From: Cercis canadensis
Taxonomy: Eukaryota; Streptophyta; Magnoliopsida; Fabales; Fabaceae
NCBI GenBank assembly: GCA_003255065.1
Contig: QAOA01003028.1
Span: forward strand, 525,056-589,055
Reading direction: 5' to 3'
Length of the DNA stretch: 64,000 bases
The position numbers were made by a program, and so were the translations under genes. Under the pieces are notes generated by a model that was not told the DNA's origin, made no database searches, and saw only the letters and a list, made by a program, of their open reading frames with translations. Positions 47,428 through 60,460 of the stretch are shown here, in pieces (the stretch's first letter is position 1; the number at the start of each line of letters is the position of its first letter).

Positions 47428-50400
47428 TTAGATTGGATAATATGAGAACCATCTATCTATCATCTCATAAACATCTTTAGGCTTGTACTCTTGCGCTACA
47501 TGTCCCGCTCCCTACAACAGAATGATGGAAAATGTGAGCATTCAAACAAGAATAAGCAAGCAAATCAAAAAATTGGATAAATAAGCAAAAAGTATAAAGT
47601 CCTATGCTGACAGAAAGTAAATAAATAAATAACAACGCTATTTTTACACTAATTAAGTTCACACTAATTTACTTTGAAAAATTTGAATCTAAGTTTAAAT
47701 ATTTAAGAGGAGTAAGTTAAACTCAAGTTGAGCTAATTTTACTAGCATGAAGTAGCATGAGCCTAACGACTTTATAAGTAATATTATTCTAAAACTACTA
47801 GGTTTGATATAATGGGAAGGGGTTTTAGTAGTTTACAAAAAATTAGAGATTTGAACATATATATGTATCGTCATTTAACCAAAAAGAAAAATATTATTCT
47901 AAACTATCAAAGGGTTGTACTTGCCTTGACAGTTGCATAAGTCATATGAAACTCATTATATTGGTATGCTTCGGTATATCTACACAGAAGAAGATAATAA
48001 TGTAAGTTTAAGTTGATAATAATAGATTTATGTGCAAATAAATTATATTTAGGGTATGTTTGGTAGGAGGAGTAACATTTATTTTTTTCTAAATATCTTT
48101 GGTTGTAAAAGTAAATTGAGAAATTATACTCATGATTAAACATAATTAAAGAGTACTATTTACACTCATTGTTACTCATTGAAAAAGTTAAGACTTATAC
48201 TCTCTTAATATTTATCTTTTTACTCCTATCAAACATACCCTTAAATTTAACTAGTTCATTAGAACTAACCCTGCTACTTGACCATCAATGAACCAGGCAC
48301 TCCAAGTATTCTTCACTTTCAAATTAAGTGACTGAATCCAAGATTGTGTACTAATATGTGGTACCACCAAGTCAACATCGCCACTGTAAAACATAAAATT
48401 CTTATATGAAACATAGATTAAACTGCATGACTACATCTCAATCTGATATAGCAATTGGGATATATATATATATATATATATATAAAATGATTACTTCGAT
48501 GAATATTATGCTAATTACATTTACATTATAAGTTAATGGACTATATATGCTTCAAAAACTACTATGAAAAACGGTAAACATTACCAGAAAATAAGAGATC
48601 GAAGGTTTGTGTTGGTGAGATTCAGATGATACTGAATAACACTGGGGATATTCTTTGTGTATGCCAAATCAGTCCTATTGCATCTTAGGAATTGCTCTTT
48701 AGTTCCCTATATGCCATTAAACATTTTCTTAATTAGTCACACAACTTTGAATTTAGTTACAATCTTTAATATGTCATCAAATAGTTCATTACCTCTCTAA
48801 CATTGAGAGCCTTTCGAACATTATGCTCATTTGCCCACACCTCGCTCAGCACATAAACGTAATCCTAAATGATTAGGTAATTGTAAAAAAAAAAGCAATT
48901 ATTTATAGAAAATAATTACAAAATGGTTTCCATAGAGAGAGAGAGAGAGAGAGGTTACGTACTCGACACCAAAACGTCGACTGTGCAGTGATTTGAGAGT
49001 CTTCAAAGAGAATCCTTTGATTCTCAGAAGGCCCAGCAAAAACACAAACTGGTTGATAAATATTATATTCATCTATGTCACGGACTAACTGCAACATCAA
49101 TGAAGTATTAGTCATATTAGATCTCAAGCTATGCAAAACAAAACTTTCAAAAGACCAAACGTCTTGTAGTCAAATAATTTTGAGGTCATTCTCAGAATTG
49201 ATGTGAATTTTGTGTTCAAATTCAAAATCATAACTAAAATATCAAAAACAACCTCCAAAATGGTATGAGGTATATCAACACAACTATAAAGTACATATTA
49301 ATTTCCCAACCTCAGAGTAAGCTTCATAATCCGATACACATTTACTATTGTTGGGATCAATGTTCACATAATCACCATTGCAACTAGCTTTAATAGACTG
49401 AAACGAAAAAAGAAAAAAAAAAATTAGTCTATATAAAAACATTTTCTAGTATGTGACACAATATTCTGTTCTACAACTGAAAAATAAACTAGAATCATTC
49501 AAATCAATGTCTACTAAATAAGCACAATAACCTCATAGAGCTGGTCTGGTATAAGTGATACTTGGTGAGCAAATTGAACTTTTGAATTATTGTTCAAAAA
49601 CACATCGGCTGCTGGGCTTGCAAGCACATAACCCTAATATTAATTCAAAGAAGCAATATTAGGGTTAAAAACACAGTGTACAAACCATATACTATCTATA
49701 ATTATAAACAACACGAAAAATATAATATATATTTATGCATGTTTTTGTACTTGGATGTTCATGAGTGGCATGAGTCCTGCTTTAGAACCTACAATTCCAA
49801 TATCAGAAACTTAAAACAATATGATAAGAAATGTGATTGGAGTCAACTATTGTGTAACTTGGTAACAATATTTACCTTCATATACTTTTTGAACAATGGG
49901 AGGAACAAGTAGCCCTGCATAGGAACCGCCGCCAATGTAAAGTGGATTTGACCCAAATTCAGGGTGATCCATAACCCACTTTTTAGCAATGTATAGGAAA
50001 AAAACAAAGTCATATAATTGCATCTCACACAACCAAAATGGAAACACTATATATATTACTCTAATGCTCTTTTATATTTAGCTAAAATTATATTTACACG
50101 CTCTACCTTTAAAAGTTATATAAACACTCCTTAATCGTCAACTGAATCCCCATTGATACTTAAAAGAAAACATAATGAAATTAAAAAAAAATATATTTTC
50201 CTTTAACCAAAAACAGTTGCTAATGACTTACGAGTATAATGACACTTCTTCTGATTATAAAAACTAAAGAGTTGATGTTAAAAATTTTATTCTAATTTTG
50301 TACTTTATTTTTTTTTTCCTAACACATTTCATTCCTTTGCAAGCACAAAAAAAAAAAATATAAATAAATCCAGTTGATACTTTTCTCCAAAAAAATGGTA

Positions 50401-52280
50401 ACCAAAGTATAAAATCTTATTTAAATGCAAAACTGATCAAATGTCATAGCTGCCTATAGTCTAATGGGTCAATTACCTCAAAATTCATTCAAGTGGGTAA
50501 AAATACTCAAGAGCATTTTAATTATGAGAACAATGAATAGTAATGTTCTAAGTCAAAATTTGATGATTAGATGGAACATTTTTTTTTTTTCAGTTAAATC
50601 CATGTGAAAAATGATTATAGAATCACAGTTTTTATGCTTCTCCTGCCTTATCTACTTAAAACTCAATCCATCATATATCAAGAAGCTTCACACACAGAAA
50701 TTAACACATTAAAGCCTATATATAAGCATCAAAATTGTGCACCTTTTGTAGAAATTCATAGAGGTTCTCTACCGATTTCTCATCATTGGTATAATAGCCT
50801 TGTTGGGTTGTTGAGTAAGAAAATCCAGTGCCAACTGGTGCGTCAACATATATTATGTTGAGAAACTGTTAAAACAATCGCTGATTCGTCATTGCTCAAC
50901 TTCCTTTTTTATAATAAAGTCACTAACAAGTTAAATACTTCATCTTACCAATGTAACATCTCATGGGTGTACATGATACTCATTCTTTTACATCGAGTTT
51001 CAACACATTTTAAAGATTAATGCATGAATTATATAAGTTCCTATCTAACCAAGTCCACTATATGCAGCAATAAGTATACAAGGAAGAATGTAATATTTAA
51101 GATTTAGATCCTCTAAAGTTGATATATTTTGAGTGTAAAGCACAAGAGAATAACGGTTATAAAAAAAATNTAATTTTCTCAAAATAAAAATGTTTCAAAA
51201 AATTAGGATTTACCATTTTCATAGAAGAAGGCAGAAAGAGCAGAGCAACCTGGACCTCCAATTAGCCAAAGTAAGAGTGGATCTGTCATGGGACTTCTTT
51301 GAGATTCAAGAAAATAATAAAATAGCTGCACCTCTTCTGTGTCTCCCACTCCTATGTATCTACATACCAACATTATATTTAATTGCTAACACCACTATAA
51401 GGTATAAACTAATGTGAAATTATTTATTTATTTATTTTATTATTATAACGTCCCTTTCGCCGGTTGAAATTGAGCCTCAAATTAGAATTAGCCTTCCAAT
51501 TCTAATTTTTATTAAAGAATTATAATTTTAACAATCCCATAGAATTAGGAAAATAAATAAAAAATAAAAAAAATAAAAAACTAGCCTAGCATTTTTAAAT
51601 TGTTAACTTGAACTCTCAGAATTACAATTCCAAGAGGCAAGAAATATGAAGAAACAGCTCAGAAAAATGGTAATTTCACCTTGCTTTTCTTATAAATTCA
51701 TCACTTATGTGTAGGCCTTCGTTAAATGTAAACCGTTCGAAAAAAATAAAAATAAAGTGAGTCAATTAAAATTTATAGGTATAAATTAAACTAAAAACTT
51801 ACAGTGACGAAAAAAATATAAAAAAGAATAATAATGAGTATAATACCACTTATATATTTGTTTCTCTTATGAGAAAAGGAGAGACTATGTCCAAATGGAT
51901 AAATGTCTAAAACATTGAATTTATAAGAAAGAACAGTACAATAATAACACACAGTCTCACTAGTTCTAAAATAATGAACAAAACATTGAAGAGAAGAGGC
52001 TTTGACTCAATAGAGCCGCCTCCAATCTTATTAAAAGTTGTCCCTCACCCTATTTTTCCAGGTTTGATTCTCCCAACTGCAAAATAGTGATTTCTGCCGT
52101 ATAACCATCTACCTCAGACAAAAAAAAAAAACGACAGTAGTAAACTCACCCTGTTTCCAACTTGAATGGGAGATCACCAAAACCTGGTAGGTCGTTGACA
52201 ATTGAACGTGAAGACGTACTGGAAAACACAAGCAATAGAATAAGCAAAAGACAGCACCATCTCCACCAAATTATACCCAT
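47428..52280 (-). CDS. Serine carboxypeptidase-like acyltransferase, copy B (exon 3 lost in gap)
   Basis: Thirteen exons match copy A: 52150-52280, 51214-51359, 50743-50865, 49876-49978, 49751-49788, 49532-49633, 49311-49397, 48963-49088, 48793-48864, 48585-48706, 48270-48383, 47925-47979, 47428-47511. All keep frame. The 77-bp exon 3 of copy A (37285-37361, encoding the stretch after FYENG) falls in the missing sequence at the N (51170), so the gene is probably complete in the plant. The signal peptide, the [15 protein letters not shown] oxyanion motif, the nucleophile motif GGGSYAG, the Asp motif GDVDLVVP and the His motif [11 protein letters not shown] are present. The Asp motif keeps the usual VVP, unlike copy A (LGLP). 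Exon 9 has one extra codon (FAGPSEN versus FGPWEN). The intron before the last exon again has a GC donor. Confidence 0.85.
48461..48484. repeat. (TA)n microsatellite in an SCPL copy B intron
   Basis: A TA run with about 80 bp of extra flanking sequence that is absent from the same intron of copy A. Confidence 0.8.
51170..51170. other. Assembly gap hiding ~655 bp including SCPL exon 3
   Basis: Before the N the sequence matches copy A up to about 37152; after it the match resumes at about 37809. One N thus stands for several hundred bases. Confidence 0.85.
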
Positions 52281-52493
52281 AGTGCACTGCTCGTAGATGA
52301 TGATGCACAAAAGCAACAGAAAACAAACTTTGGCAGTATGAGTTTTGCAGCAAGAGAGAAACATAAACCCTAACAGATCTAGAGAGAGGATAATACTAGA
52401 TAATGCAGTTTGACTTATATGGATCCGAATCCAAATTATATTACATAAATTTTGGATGGTTGTATTCTTTATTGTTTAAACTTGAATGGATTC

Positions 52494-52494
52494 N
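52494..52494. other. Assembly join at the edge of duplicated segment B
   Basis: Similarity to copy A stops here and unrelated sequence with a small gene follows. The true distance is unknown, so the gene at 52545-56582 may have lost its 3' exon, and the SCPL copy B promoter may have lost upstream sequence. Confidence 0.75.
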
Positions 52495-52544
52495 TTTTTT
52501 TTGTAAAACAGTGAGCCTCAATGAAAAACGTATTTTACACATAC

Positions 52545-55500
52545 TAGTTTCTTATGAATTCGTTGGAAAGCCTTGCAAAATCTCTCTGCTTCTTCTGTAC
52601 CCACCTGTTGTAAAATTAGAACCAAAGAGTTAACAATCACCTTCAAAATCTTCATGTTGTCAAATAACAATGTTAAGTAATTTATATATATAAACAGAAA
52701 TGTTAAGTAGAATGCTCCTTTATTTGTTTCAAAAATCATCAAAACATAGTTTCATCATCAAACGATACTTCAAATTGAGAATGGATGACAGTAAATAAGT
52801 CTATCAGGTTACTGCTTCCATTTCTCAGATTTGGAGATCTGCATAAAAATGCCAAGATCTTGGCAAGGAGATAACTTATGGAGAGCAGAAACTAATTGGG
52901 CATCACAAGCAGATATACATTTTCGAGATTATTCTTCAGAAATTTACCAAAGTTTCACATACTTATTGTCAGACCATACTGGGCAAGGGATAAGCTTCTT
53001 TTTTTCAAGAAAAAATTTCATTAGAAGGAAAGAAAGGTTACATAAATAAGTAAATAATTGGAGAATGAGATATCCTCCTTAAAAAAGATGCAGGAGCAGC
53101 ATAGCGAAAACCAAAGATCCCTCCCTCTCAAATTATTAGATGTATGTAAGTAGGTGACAAATACGGAGAAATTTTTGCCTAGACATGAAACTAACAAGTG
53201 TATCTAAGGCCCATCCAATAACACAGATCCAGCTCATTTATAATTGCCACGTCAGATCATTTTATCATAGATAGTAATTGAGGCTGAGTAAGCCAGCCAG
53301 AGTATCTTAGCCGCCAATCCATTAACAGACTCTATAAGCACATACTGTTTTAGATAGTGTTGCTGAGTTCAGATCATCTTCATGGATGCATCTGATAAAC
53401 TCTTGGGCTTCAAGAACTACTATTCTTACCATTTGAACCCGACTGAAGAAAAGGTGGCAATTGCATCCGATCTGTGTTATCTGTTTTGATTTTTGAGCTT
53501 TACTGTCTAACAAATCCTTGGGGCCTTTTGCAGTGCTTCTCAGAAAGGGTGAGATCCAGGAGGCAACAGAGGGGTGACTATCAAGCATAATGTAGTAGTA
53601 ATTGTTACAGGCTACTTTATGGATAGCAATTTTAGGAACTTTTACCTTCTTTATGTTATGCTATAACAACAGAAAATGCCCTTTTTTGCTTGTTCCAGAT
53701 GATTTTATTTGTTCTGTGCATAGCTTTACAGCTGTTTGACTACCAATAATGAAAAACCAAGTGGGTGAACTGAGTGCTGTAGAGTTATTAGAGTTTTTGT
53801 AATTGTCATTGGGATTACCATAATCTGATATCTGATCAAATTTGACTATCATTAGTCATTGGTAAATGAGGGCCTCACAGGCTATCCAAACAAAGGGGAG
53901 AAAGGATATAGAGTTATTCTGGGAGCTAGATCTAGTTCAGCAAGGGGGAGAGGGTCTTCAAGAAGAAAATGAGGTCTTCCCACACTTTGCCTTCTTTTTA
54001 CTCAATTTAACTGAATTACTTAGCTGGCTTATTCAGGATAATCTTTACTGCCTATATATACAAATATGGTTTGACGTGGCAATTTATACACTTATTAGGT
54101 TTGTGTCTAGGCAAGAATTTCTCAGCAAATAAGTTCCTGAGAGGATAAATCTACACTGAATTGAATATGAAAGACAATCCACATGGGTTTCAAAGTCAAA
54201 TCTATTAGAAGTTTGCAAAATCAACTCCAAATTTTCCGATTTTTTTTTTTTTTTTGGGGCATAGGGGAAGGACAAAATGGAGTAGTGAACCAAGTATATA
54301 TCCTAAAATTACTCTAAAGCCTATCATTATTTTGGATATGGATTCTAATTCAGATACGAAATTACTCTAAATAAAATATATAACCCATTTATGTAATAAA
54401 CCGGTGATATTCAGTATACCTTCCTCTCGGCCACTGACTTTAGCTTTCTCCAAAATGCATCTGTCGGAATGAATTCACATAAGCACAAAATGGATAAGTT
54501 TTTGTGTTTAATACCAGGTGACAGCATAAATATGGAAACACAATTCAGAGAATTTTATAATATGAATTTTAAGAACATAAAAACAGAAAAAAGTAGAAAA
54601 CTGAGAATATATTTCCTACAATGCCAAGTATTTCATGAATTTTGATTCAGTCCCCTGATAACTTAAGTTAATCAAAATGCCTCAGAAAAGCAGACAGACT
54701 AAAGTAGTCCAATTATAGAAGTTATATGTGATACTACCATGTTGGTCAACTCCTTGATTCTCAATCTCCGTCCTATCCCTTTCATCCCATGCATCGTGCC
54801 ATTCCCTTAGCTGTTGTGATAAGTTTGTCAGTTAGCATCAAATATATATGCAGACAACAACAGATACAACAGTTTCAGTACTACTACCTCATCCTGTGTA
54901 GACCTAGAAGTTGATTGTCTGGATGATACCGGATCTTCCTGAAATTTTAAAGTTATCAACAAAGTAGTCAAATGCATAATCAAATATAACAAGAAATTTT
55001 TTTAAATATTTATGTTATGCTAAAAGATCCAAACTTCAATTTTTCCATCATGTTGTTTCAGAGACTACTCTGTGGCAATCAGTATTTTAAATTCCTAAAA
55101 ATGATACATGCCTAACCTTCAACTACCTAAATGCTCTAAAGGGTTTAAAAAACTAAGCAATTGACCCATACAATTAACAATATGTAAATGTTCATATTTG
55201 TAAAGTGACAAAATATTCCAATTTCTTCCTCAAATCAAAATCAAGGTGAACTGAGAGCTAATATAGGTAAAATCTTCAATGGCTAGTACATGGTTCGATT
55301 AGTTCATAACTTTGTGAAATCAAATAAATTGCATAAAAGTAAAAGGAACACTGGACTGCAAACTGCGATGAACACAGAACAACTAGGAAAGATGTGTAAA
55401 ATCCAGGCTGAACTACTCAAAAAGTCAAAACCATATATAGTATGAAACAAAAAGTATGGTTAATAAATTTACTCCTACACGAGCTCAACTACCAATAGAT

Positions 55501-56582
55501 TTAAGAAACTCCACTCCCTTCTGACTCTTCTCACGTAACTGCACACTTTCAGATATGAAATCTTGGATATGCAGTGATCATCTCTAGAATCAACAGGGAA
55601 AACAGAATTCTTTGCTAATTAAGGTTTACTGCACAATAGGCCCAGATAAGCTCATCTGGAAAGTCATGCAGAATCACTAAATACAGCTGCCCTTGGTTTG
55701 GCAACTGCCTAGACAACATCCTAGCATTTCCCAGTTATCAGTCCCTTTGGGTTAATCTAACACAATCTTCAATTTTCCGTCAAGTAGAACTAATAAAATG
55801 AATTTACTAAAGCCTCAATTAGAATTAGAATTAAAAAAAAGAAGAAGGGAACAAGATATGAATAACTTGTTCATATTGCTTGAATGAGGCACAGAAACTA
55901 TAAAAGCATTACTCATACCAACTCATCTTACTTGCTCAAGGCCCAACTTATGCAACAGCAAAACTTATTCTGAGTAGAATAACAACTATGAAATTTGATA
56001 AGTCACATATAACCTATATAGATAGAATTTGCAGCCATTATTTTTCCTGTTTGTTTACCAAATGAAAGAGTTAAACTTTGACTTGCGGTGACTTCAAACA
56101 CTGCTGTGAGAAAACATAATGGGAAGGTTCAGAAAACTTTGAACAACTCTTGAATTGTCCAAAAAGCAAAGGCTTCTATACAGACAAAAAAAAAAAAGGG
56201 AATCAAAAAATATGCCAAAACAACGATGTGAAATTTTCTTCACTCATATCAGACTCCCACTACATGCAATTGAATTCTTAACTATTAAATGGGCAAAAAA
56301 AAAAAAATCTAAATTGAACTAAAAGCTAATGGGTATCAGAGAGAAGTATGTAAACTGCGAAAATCACAGCACAGATTCTAAAAATCCAAGCTTTCACCAA
56401 CAGAGAAGTGAGAACGCGGAGTAATACAGATCAATACTAAGCTGAATCATTATAATTTCAAACCCTTAAGACGCAGACACACACAAAAAGAGAGAGAGAG
56501 AGAGAGAGAGGAGTACATAGTAATCACGAGAACGAACGACGGGGAAGAGTTCGAGAAGGCGTCGAAATTCTGTTTGGTCCAT
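52545..56582 (-). CDS. Unidentified small plant protein, 3' end probably missing
   Basis: Five exons join in frame to 97 codons: 56517-56582, 54888-54938, 54738-54810, 54420-54460, 52545-52604. The product starts MDQTEFRRLLELFPVVRSRDYY. A Ser/Arg-rich patch (SSRQSTSRS) and an acidic, Trp-containing helix (REWHDAWDERD) follow, then DAFWRKLKSVAERKVGTEEAE and ERFCKAFQRIHKKL. I do not recognise the family. The protein is hydrophilic, without signal peptide or membrane segment, and probably helical. All borders are GT-AG with phase agreement, which supports a real gene. After the last exon the donor GTATGT leads into the N at 52494, so one or more 3' exons are missing. Without splicing the frame would end 9 codons later at 52518. 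Confidence 0.65.
52605..54419 (-). other. Long intron of the unidentified gene
   Basis: A 1.8-kb intron. Open frames inside it (for example 53322-53588 and 53866-54132) have no recognised motif and no splice partners that keep frame. Confidence 0.5.
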
Positions 56583-57822
56583 GGTTGAATTCTTAGTGTA
56601 TCTATGTAATTCAGCTACTGCTACTGCTACCTTGCGTTCAAATGAAGCTCGAGGCTCTCCCTGATTGATTAAACTCTACGTTTACTCAGAAGAACGGCGA
56701 AGACTTCACTGCGACGCAAATGGCCCTTCTTTTTCTTCTTCTTTTCCCTAAAAAGCATCAAATTTCCTTTCGGAATCGTTCGTGTAAGTTCTACCCCAAA
56801 TAATATTATAATAATAATTAATATTAATTAAGTAAAAAAAATTCCGAAATATGTTTCTAATAATTCCAATTGAGAAATGTAATATCCATCATCCAGCTAC
56901 TTCCCACTATCAATTAATCTAGACCATTTAAATAGATCTATTGTAAATCTATGTGATCAAAATTAAAGATAGTAAGATTTAGAATAAATTTGGATATTGG
57001 GTAGGAGAACATTACTCATTCATATTTTAATTTCTTCCTACATTCTAATTCTTAGATCACTCTAAATTTTTTAAATAAAAGTTATTCTGCCGATTATAAA
57101 ATGGCATATTTGCAATAGAGCATGGGACCATTTTTTATGGTAAATTATACAGATATTTTGATTGTAAATTTGTGGTAAAAAAGCTTGAAATTGCTTGTCT
57201 AAGGTTAATTTTAATGAATGCCTTATAACAAAAAGACTTAATCTGGCATTCTGAGACTATCCGGGTTTAGTTAGATAATGAGCCAAATCCGTTGAAGCAT
57301 AAGCCTAATCCAAAAGAAGTATATTTTGTAAGTGCCGTATTATTGTTGAGTCAAGAATTACCACCCCTATACCGTGCTGCTTGTAACAAAAAAATAAGTT
57401 AAAAAAGTAAGGAAAGAAAGATTTGATCAACTTAAGCAAACAGACTTTTTCTTTCTTTGGGATTTTGTATGACAAATTTGTTCTTGTTTATTACATTTCT
57501 TTCTTTTCATTACTTTAAAAAATGTAAAGAAACAAGTTTGACACAAATTAAGAGCAACATGAACCACAACTGTATGGGGATTACAGGGATGATTGAAACT
57601 TGAAAGTATATGGTTCAGAGCCATGCATAGTCCATCAAATCAATAGCAAAGGGAAAAGAAGGGGGAGAAAAAGGGGAACAGAAGGAGCAAACGTAAATAT
57701 AATTTGATTGATGTTAACTGTATGTAGTTTTACATAATATGACAATTGAAACCTGTAATGTTCATGCTAGATTTTAAAAAGCTCTTAGTTTGCCTGCAAA
57801 ACTTTTCCCGTAAGGAGTGTAA
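56583..57822. other. Intergenic region
   Basis: It holds the promoter and 5' UTR side of the unidentified gene (56583 to about 56770) and the 3' flank of the DUF4602-like gene. No further exon or RNA gene is seen. Confidence 0.5.
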
Positions 57823-59327
57823 TCAATGGCGCTTCTTACCACCACCCTTTTTACCCTGTTTCATCTTACTTCCTTTCTTTTTCCCTGTGCTGGATACATG
57901 AGTTCCAGTATCATGATCTCTAGATGGTGCTGAATTTAACAAACGCCTCACATCAAGTACACCATTTCTAAAACTACCTTCACTTGACTTCAGACCCCTG
58001 TCCTCCGGCTTGTGCTTCCCCACTGATCTTTTACTTTTACTGCTACCAACAAGCTTTCCCTCAAATCGTCCAAGAATCAAACGCTAAAAGTGACAAGTGG
58101 TAAAGATAGATATAAGAAGGTTGCAAGTGTGAGAAAAAACAAATAAGAAATGAACCTCTAGGGTTATATATTATCACGTGCACATACAAGTGAGTTGTGA
58201 AAGATTATTTCACACAAGCTTTCACTAAGAAAATGGGTTGCCATAAAAATTAATTACCTCTTCGAGCATTTTCTGCTCTCTCTCCTTTTGTTTTTTCATC
58301 ATTGGTCGTGCCACACTTAAAGGTAATCTCTGCTTCTTGACAGGCTGCATAAGGGGCAAACACAACACACTTAGAAATTAGTTTACTGAGTGCCCCTGTT
58401 TGTACTGTTTGTTTTGGCACACAATGTAGCAAAGTGAACATCAACAAACAGCTCTTACCTTCCCACCAAGAGAAACTACGTTCCTATTTTCTCTCTCTTT
58501 ACGCTCTTTCCATGTCATATGCATGGTGCCTACAACAATGGTAATTAGCAGGCATTATCAGAAGCGGTTGCACTATGAAATTTGTTGGAGAAAGTTATGT
58601 AGCAAACAGATCCTAGGGAACTATGTTTGCAAACCATAAATGTTCAAGCTTCACTCCAATAAAAAGAAAAGAAATGACTAGGAAAAATCACAAAAGATTT
58701 CTTAATGGGCAAATATCCCAGATGCCAAAATATTATGTAAATTGCAGTAAATATAGAATACCATATTGACATGATCTTCTAAGCCAAACATATCCTTCAA
58801 AAATGTCTAAGTAGCACTCCATTAAATTTCTCAACAATAAAATCAGCTCCCAAAAATGAAAGCATTGACCTTAACAAGAGTATTTAAAAGAATCAATATG
58901 ATTCAATTTGCATTACCATTCTGATTCAAGAATCTATTGTCATAGATTAAGGCAGAATTCCTTTGAATAAAGGTTACACGCAACCTACAAATCATTGATT
59001 CATGCCATGTCATCCAATGATATAACACAGTTCTTAGACTAAGAACACAAACATCCACAATTCCAAATCATGCACAATCTCAATGCTATTTGAATTCTCC
59101 CTAAATGGTCCAAGGCACATAACAACAAAAAGTAGAAAAAAAATCTACAGAACAAGAAAAAACAATAACTTGGGGAAAAAAGGGGAAAAGAAGAAGGTCC
59201 AGACATTACCAAAATTTTCAACCTCTTTCATGATCTTCCTTATGTCCATGTCATCATCCTGCATATCTGTATGACCTTTTGAAGATTCATGTTTGCCACC
59301 TTGTTTCTTATTCTTGTACATCTTTTC
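57823..59327 (-). CDS. DUF4602 / C1orf131-like ribosome-biogenesis protein, 5' exon not resolved
   Basis: Four exons join in frame: 59210-59327, 58459-58529, 58258-58344, 57823-58083. The product starts in the middle with EKMYKNKKQGGKHESS and an acidic patch (DMQDDDMDIRK). Then come GTMHMTWKERKERENRNVV, SLGGK, VKKQRLPLSVARPMMKKQ, a charged helix (KEREQKMLEE) and LILGRFEGK. It ends in a very basic tail (KKKGSKMKQGKKGGGKKRH). The LPLSVARPMMKKQ core and basic tail resemble DUF4602 proteins, including human C1orf131 and, distantly, yeast Faf1, which act in small ribosomal subunit assembly in the nucleolus. The 5' end is uncertain: an acceptor lies at 59328 (or 59333), but no upstream exon joins it in frame with confidence. 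The candidate ATG near 60060 runs into stops. Confidence 0.65.
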
Positions 59328-59399
59328 CTGCACTGCTTGGAAGTTGAAAGAGAAAGAGATTAGACAAGTCACAAATTATGTCAAATTTGAAAATCCATG

Positions 59400-60460
59400 A
59401 ACATATCAGAGAGAAAAGGGGTTCAAATGGATGGCTTAATATCTCTTCATACTACTACAACTTTGTTTATCAAATTCAGGTTGTAGGAGTTATGGCTTAG
59501 AACCGGCTGTAGAAACTATAGTTGTACTGGTTGGAGGAGTTATGGGTTTCTCAAATTCGGGAATCCTTTCCCCTGTTGGCTAATTTGGCTTTCCTATTTT
59601 ATATTAACCAAACCTAAGGGATACAAGAAAATGTTTCAAAAAACTAAATAACCAGAAAGAAGGATTCACTAATTTGCTACATTACGTTTTAAACAGAATA
59701 AGAAAAAAAAAATGACCCTTTTGATAAAAATATATTGAACAAATCTTCTTAACTACCCATATAAATAAATTCAGAAATAATCATTCTGATGCATATAGCT
59801 GCACATGTGAGATTCTCCCTCTATTGGAAACTACAGGTCCTAGATGAACATATTGATTTCAAATTCAAACAAACTAATTCTAAATAACAAGCAAAGTTCA
59901 AAAAAAAAAAAACTAAGTAACAATTAACAAGCAGAAGCAGCAGCTAACAGGGTCCTAAATTGACGGATCTATGTACAAGGATGTGGAGGCATTTGCCCCC
60001 ACAACATGAAATAATTTTCAATGGTTATATATCATTTAACAAAGTTGCCCCCGCCAACGCCATAGCATCCAAGCTTTTCCTCAGATACCACTCGCAACAA
60101 TGGGAGAGCAAATTGGGACTCTTGAGGGAAAGCGTCGGGCAAGAAATAAAAGCATACTTAGGACAGATCTTTTTTTTTTTTTTTTTTTTTTTTTTTTNCC
60201 TTTACTTAGCAGAGATTCATAAAGGAGACAGAGGATTACCCAGAAGTAAGGAGACAAAGGATTACCCACACACTAAATCTGAAATTTCAATTCCTCTTTC
60301 TCGATCTGCTTCCTTTTTCCCTGATTAGGGTTCTCTAATTTTATTCCTCTTGCTCTAGCTCTTCCACTCTAACCAGGTTCTTTCTCCCTATCGTTCTCTT
60401 TCTCTCCACGCTCCGTTCTCTTTCTCTATCGTTCTATTCTCGCTTTTTCTTTCTTTATTT
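59400..60460. other. 5' flank of the DUF4602-like gene; poly-T with N (60198)
   Basis: It contains a poly-T tract (60170-60197) ending at a single N and a pyrimidine-rich stretch (60290-60470) that looks like a 5' UTR or promoter. The missing first exon of the DUF4602-like gene is probably here or in the gap. Confidence 0.4.

Larger units (their letters stand above)
46555..52493. repeat. Duplicated segment, copy B (carries SCPL gene)
   Basis: Direct duplicate of 32579-39088. It ends exactly at the N at 52494. Around the N at 51170 about 655 bp present in copy A (37153-37808) are missing, so this copy is interrupted by an assembly gap rather than a clean deletion. Confidence 0.9.

Noticed and set aside
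60030-60200. Possible first exon of the DUF4602-like gene starting at an ATG near 60060
   Set aside because: The frame hits a stop after about 12 codons, and no donor joins the next exon in a compatible phase. The N at 60198 makes the area unreliable.
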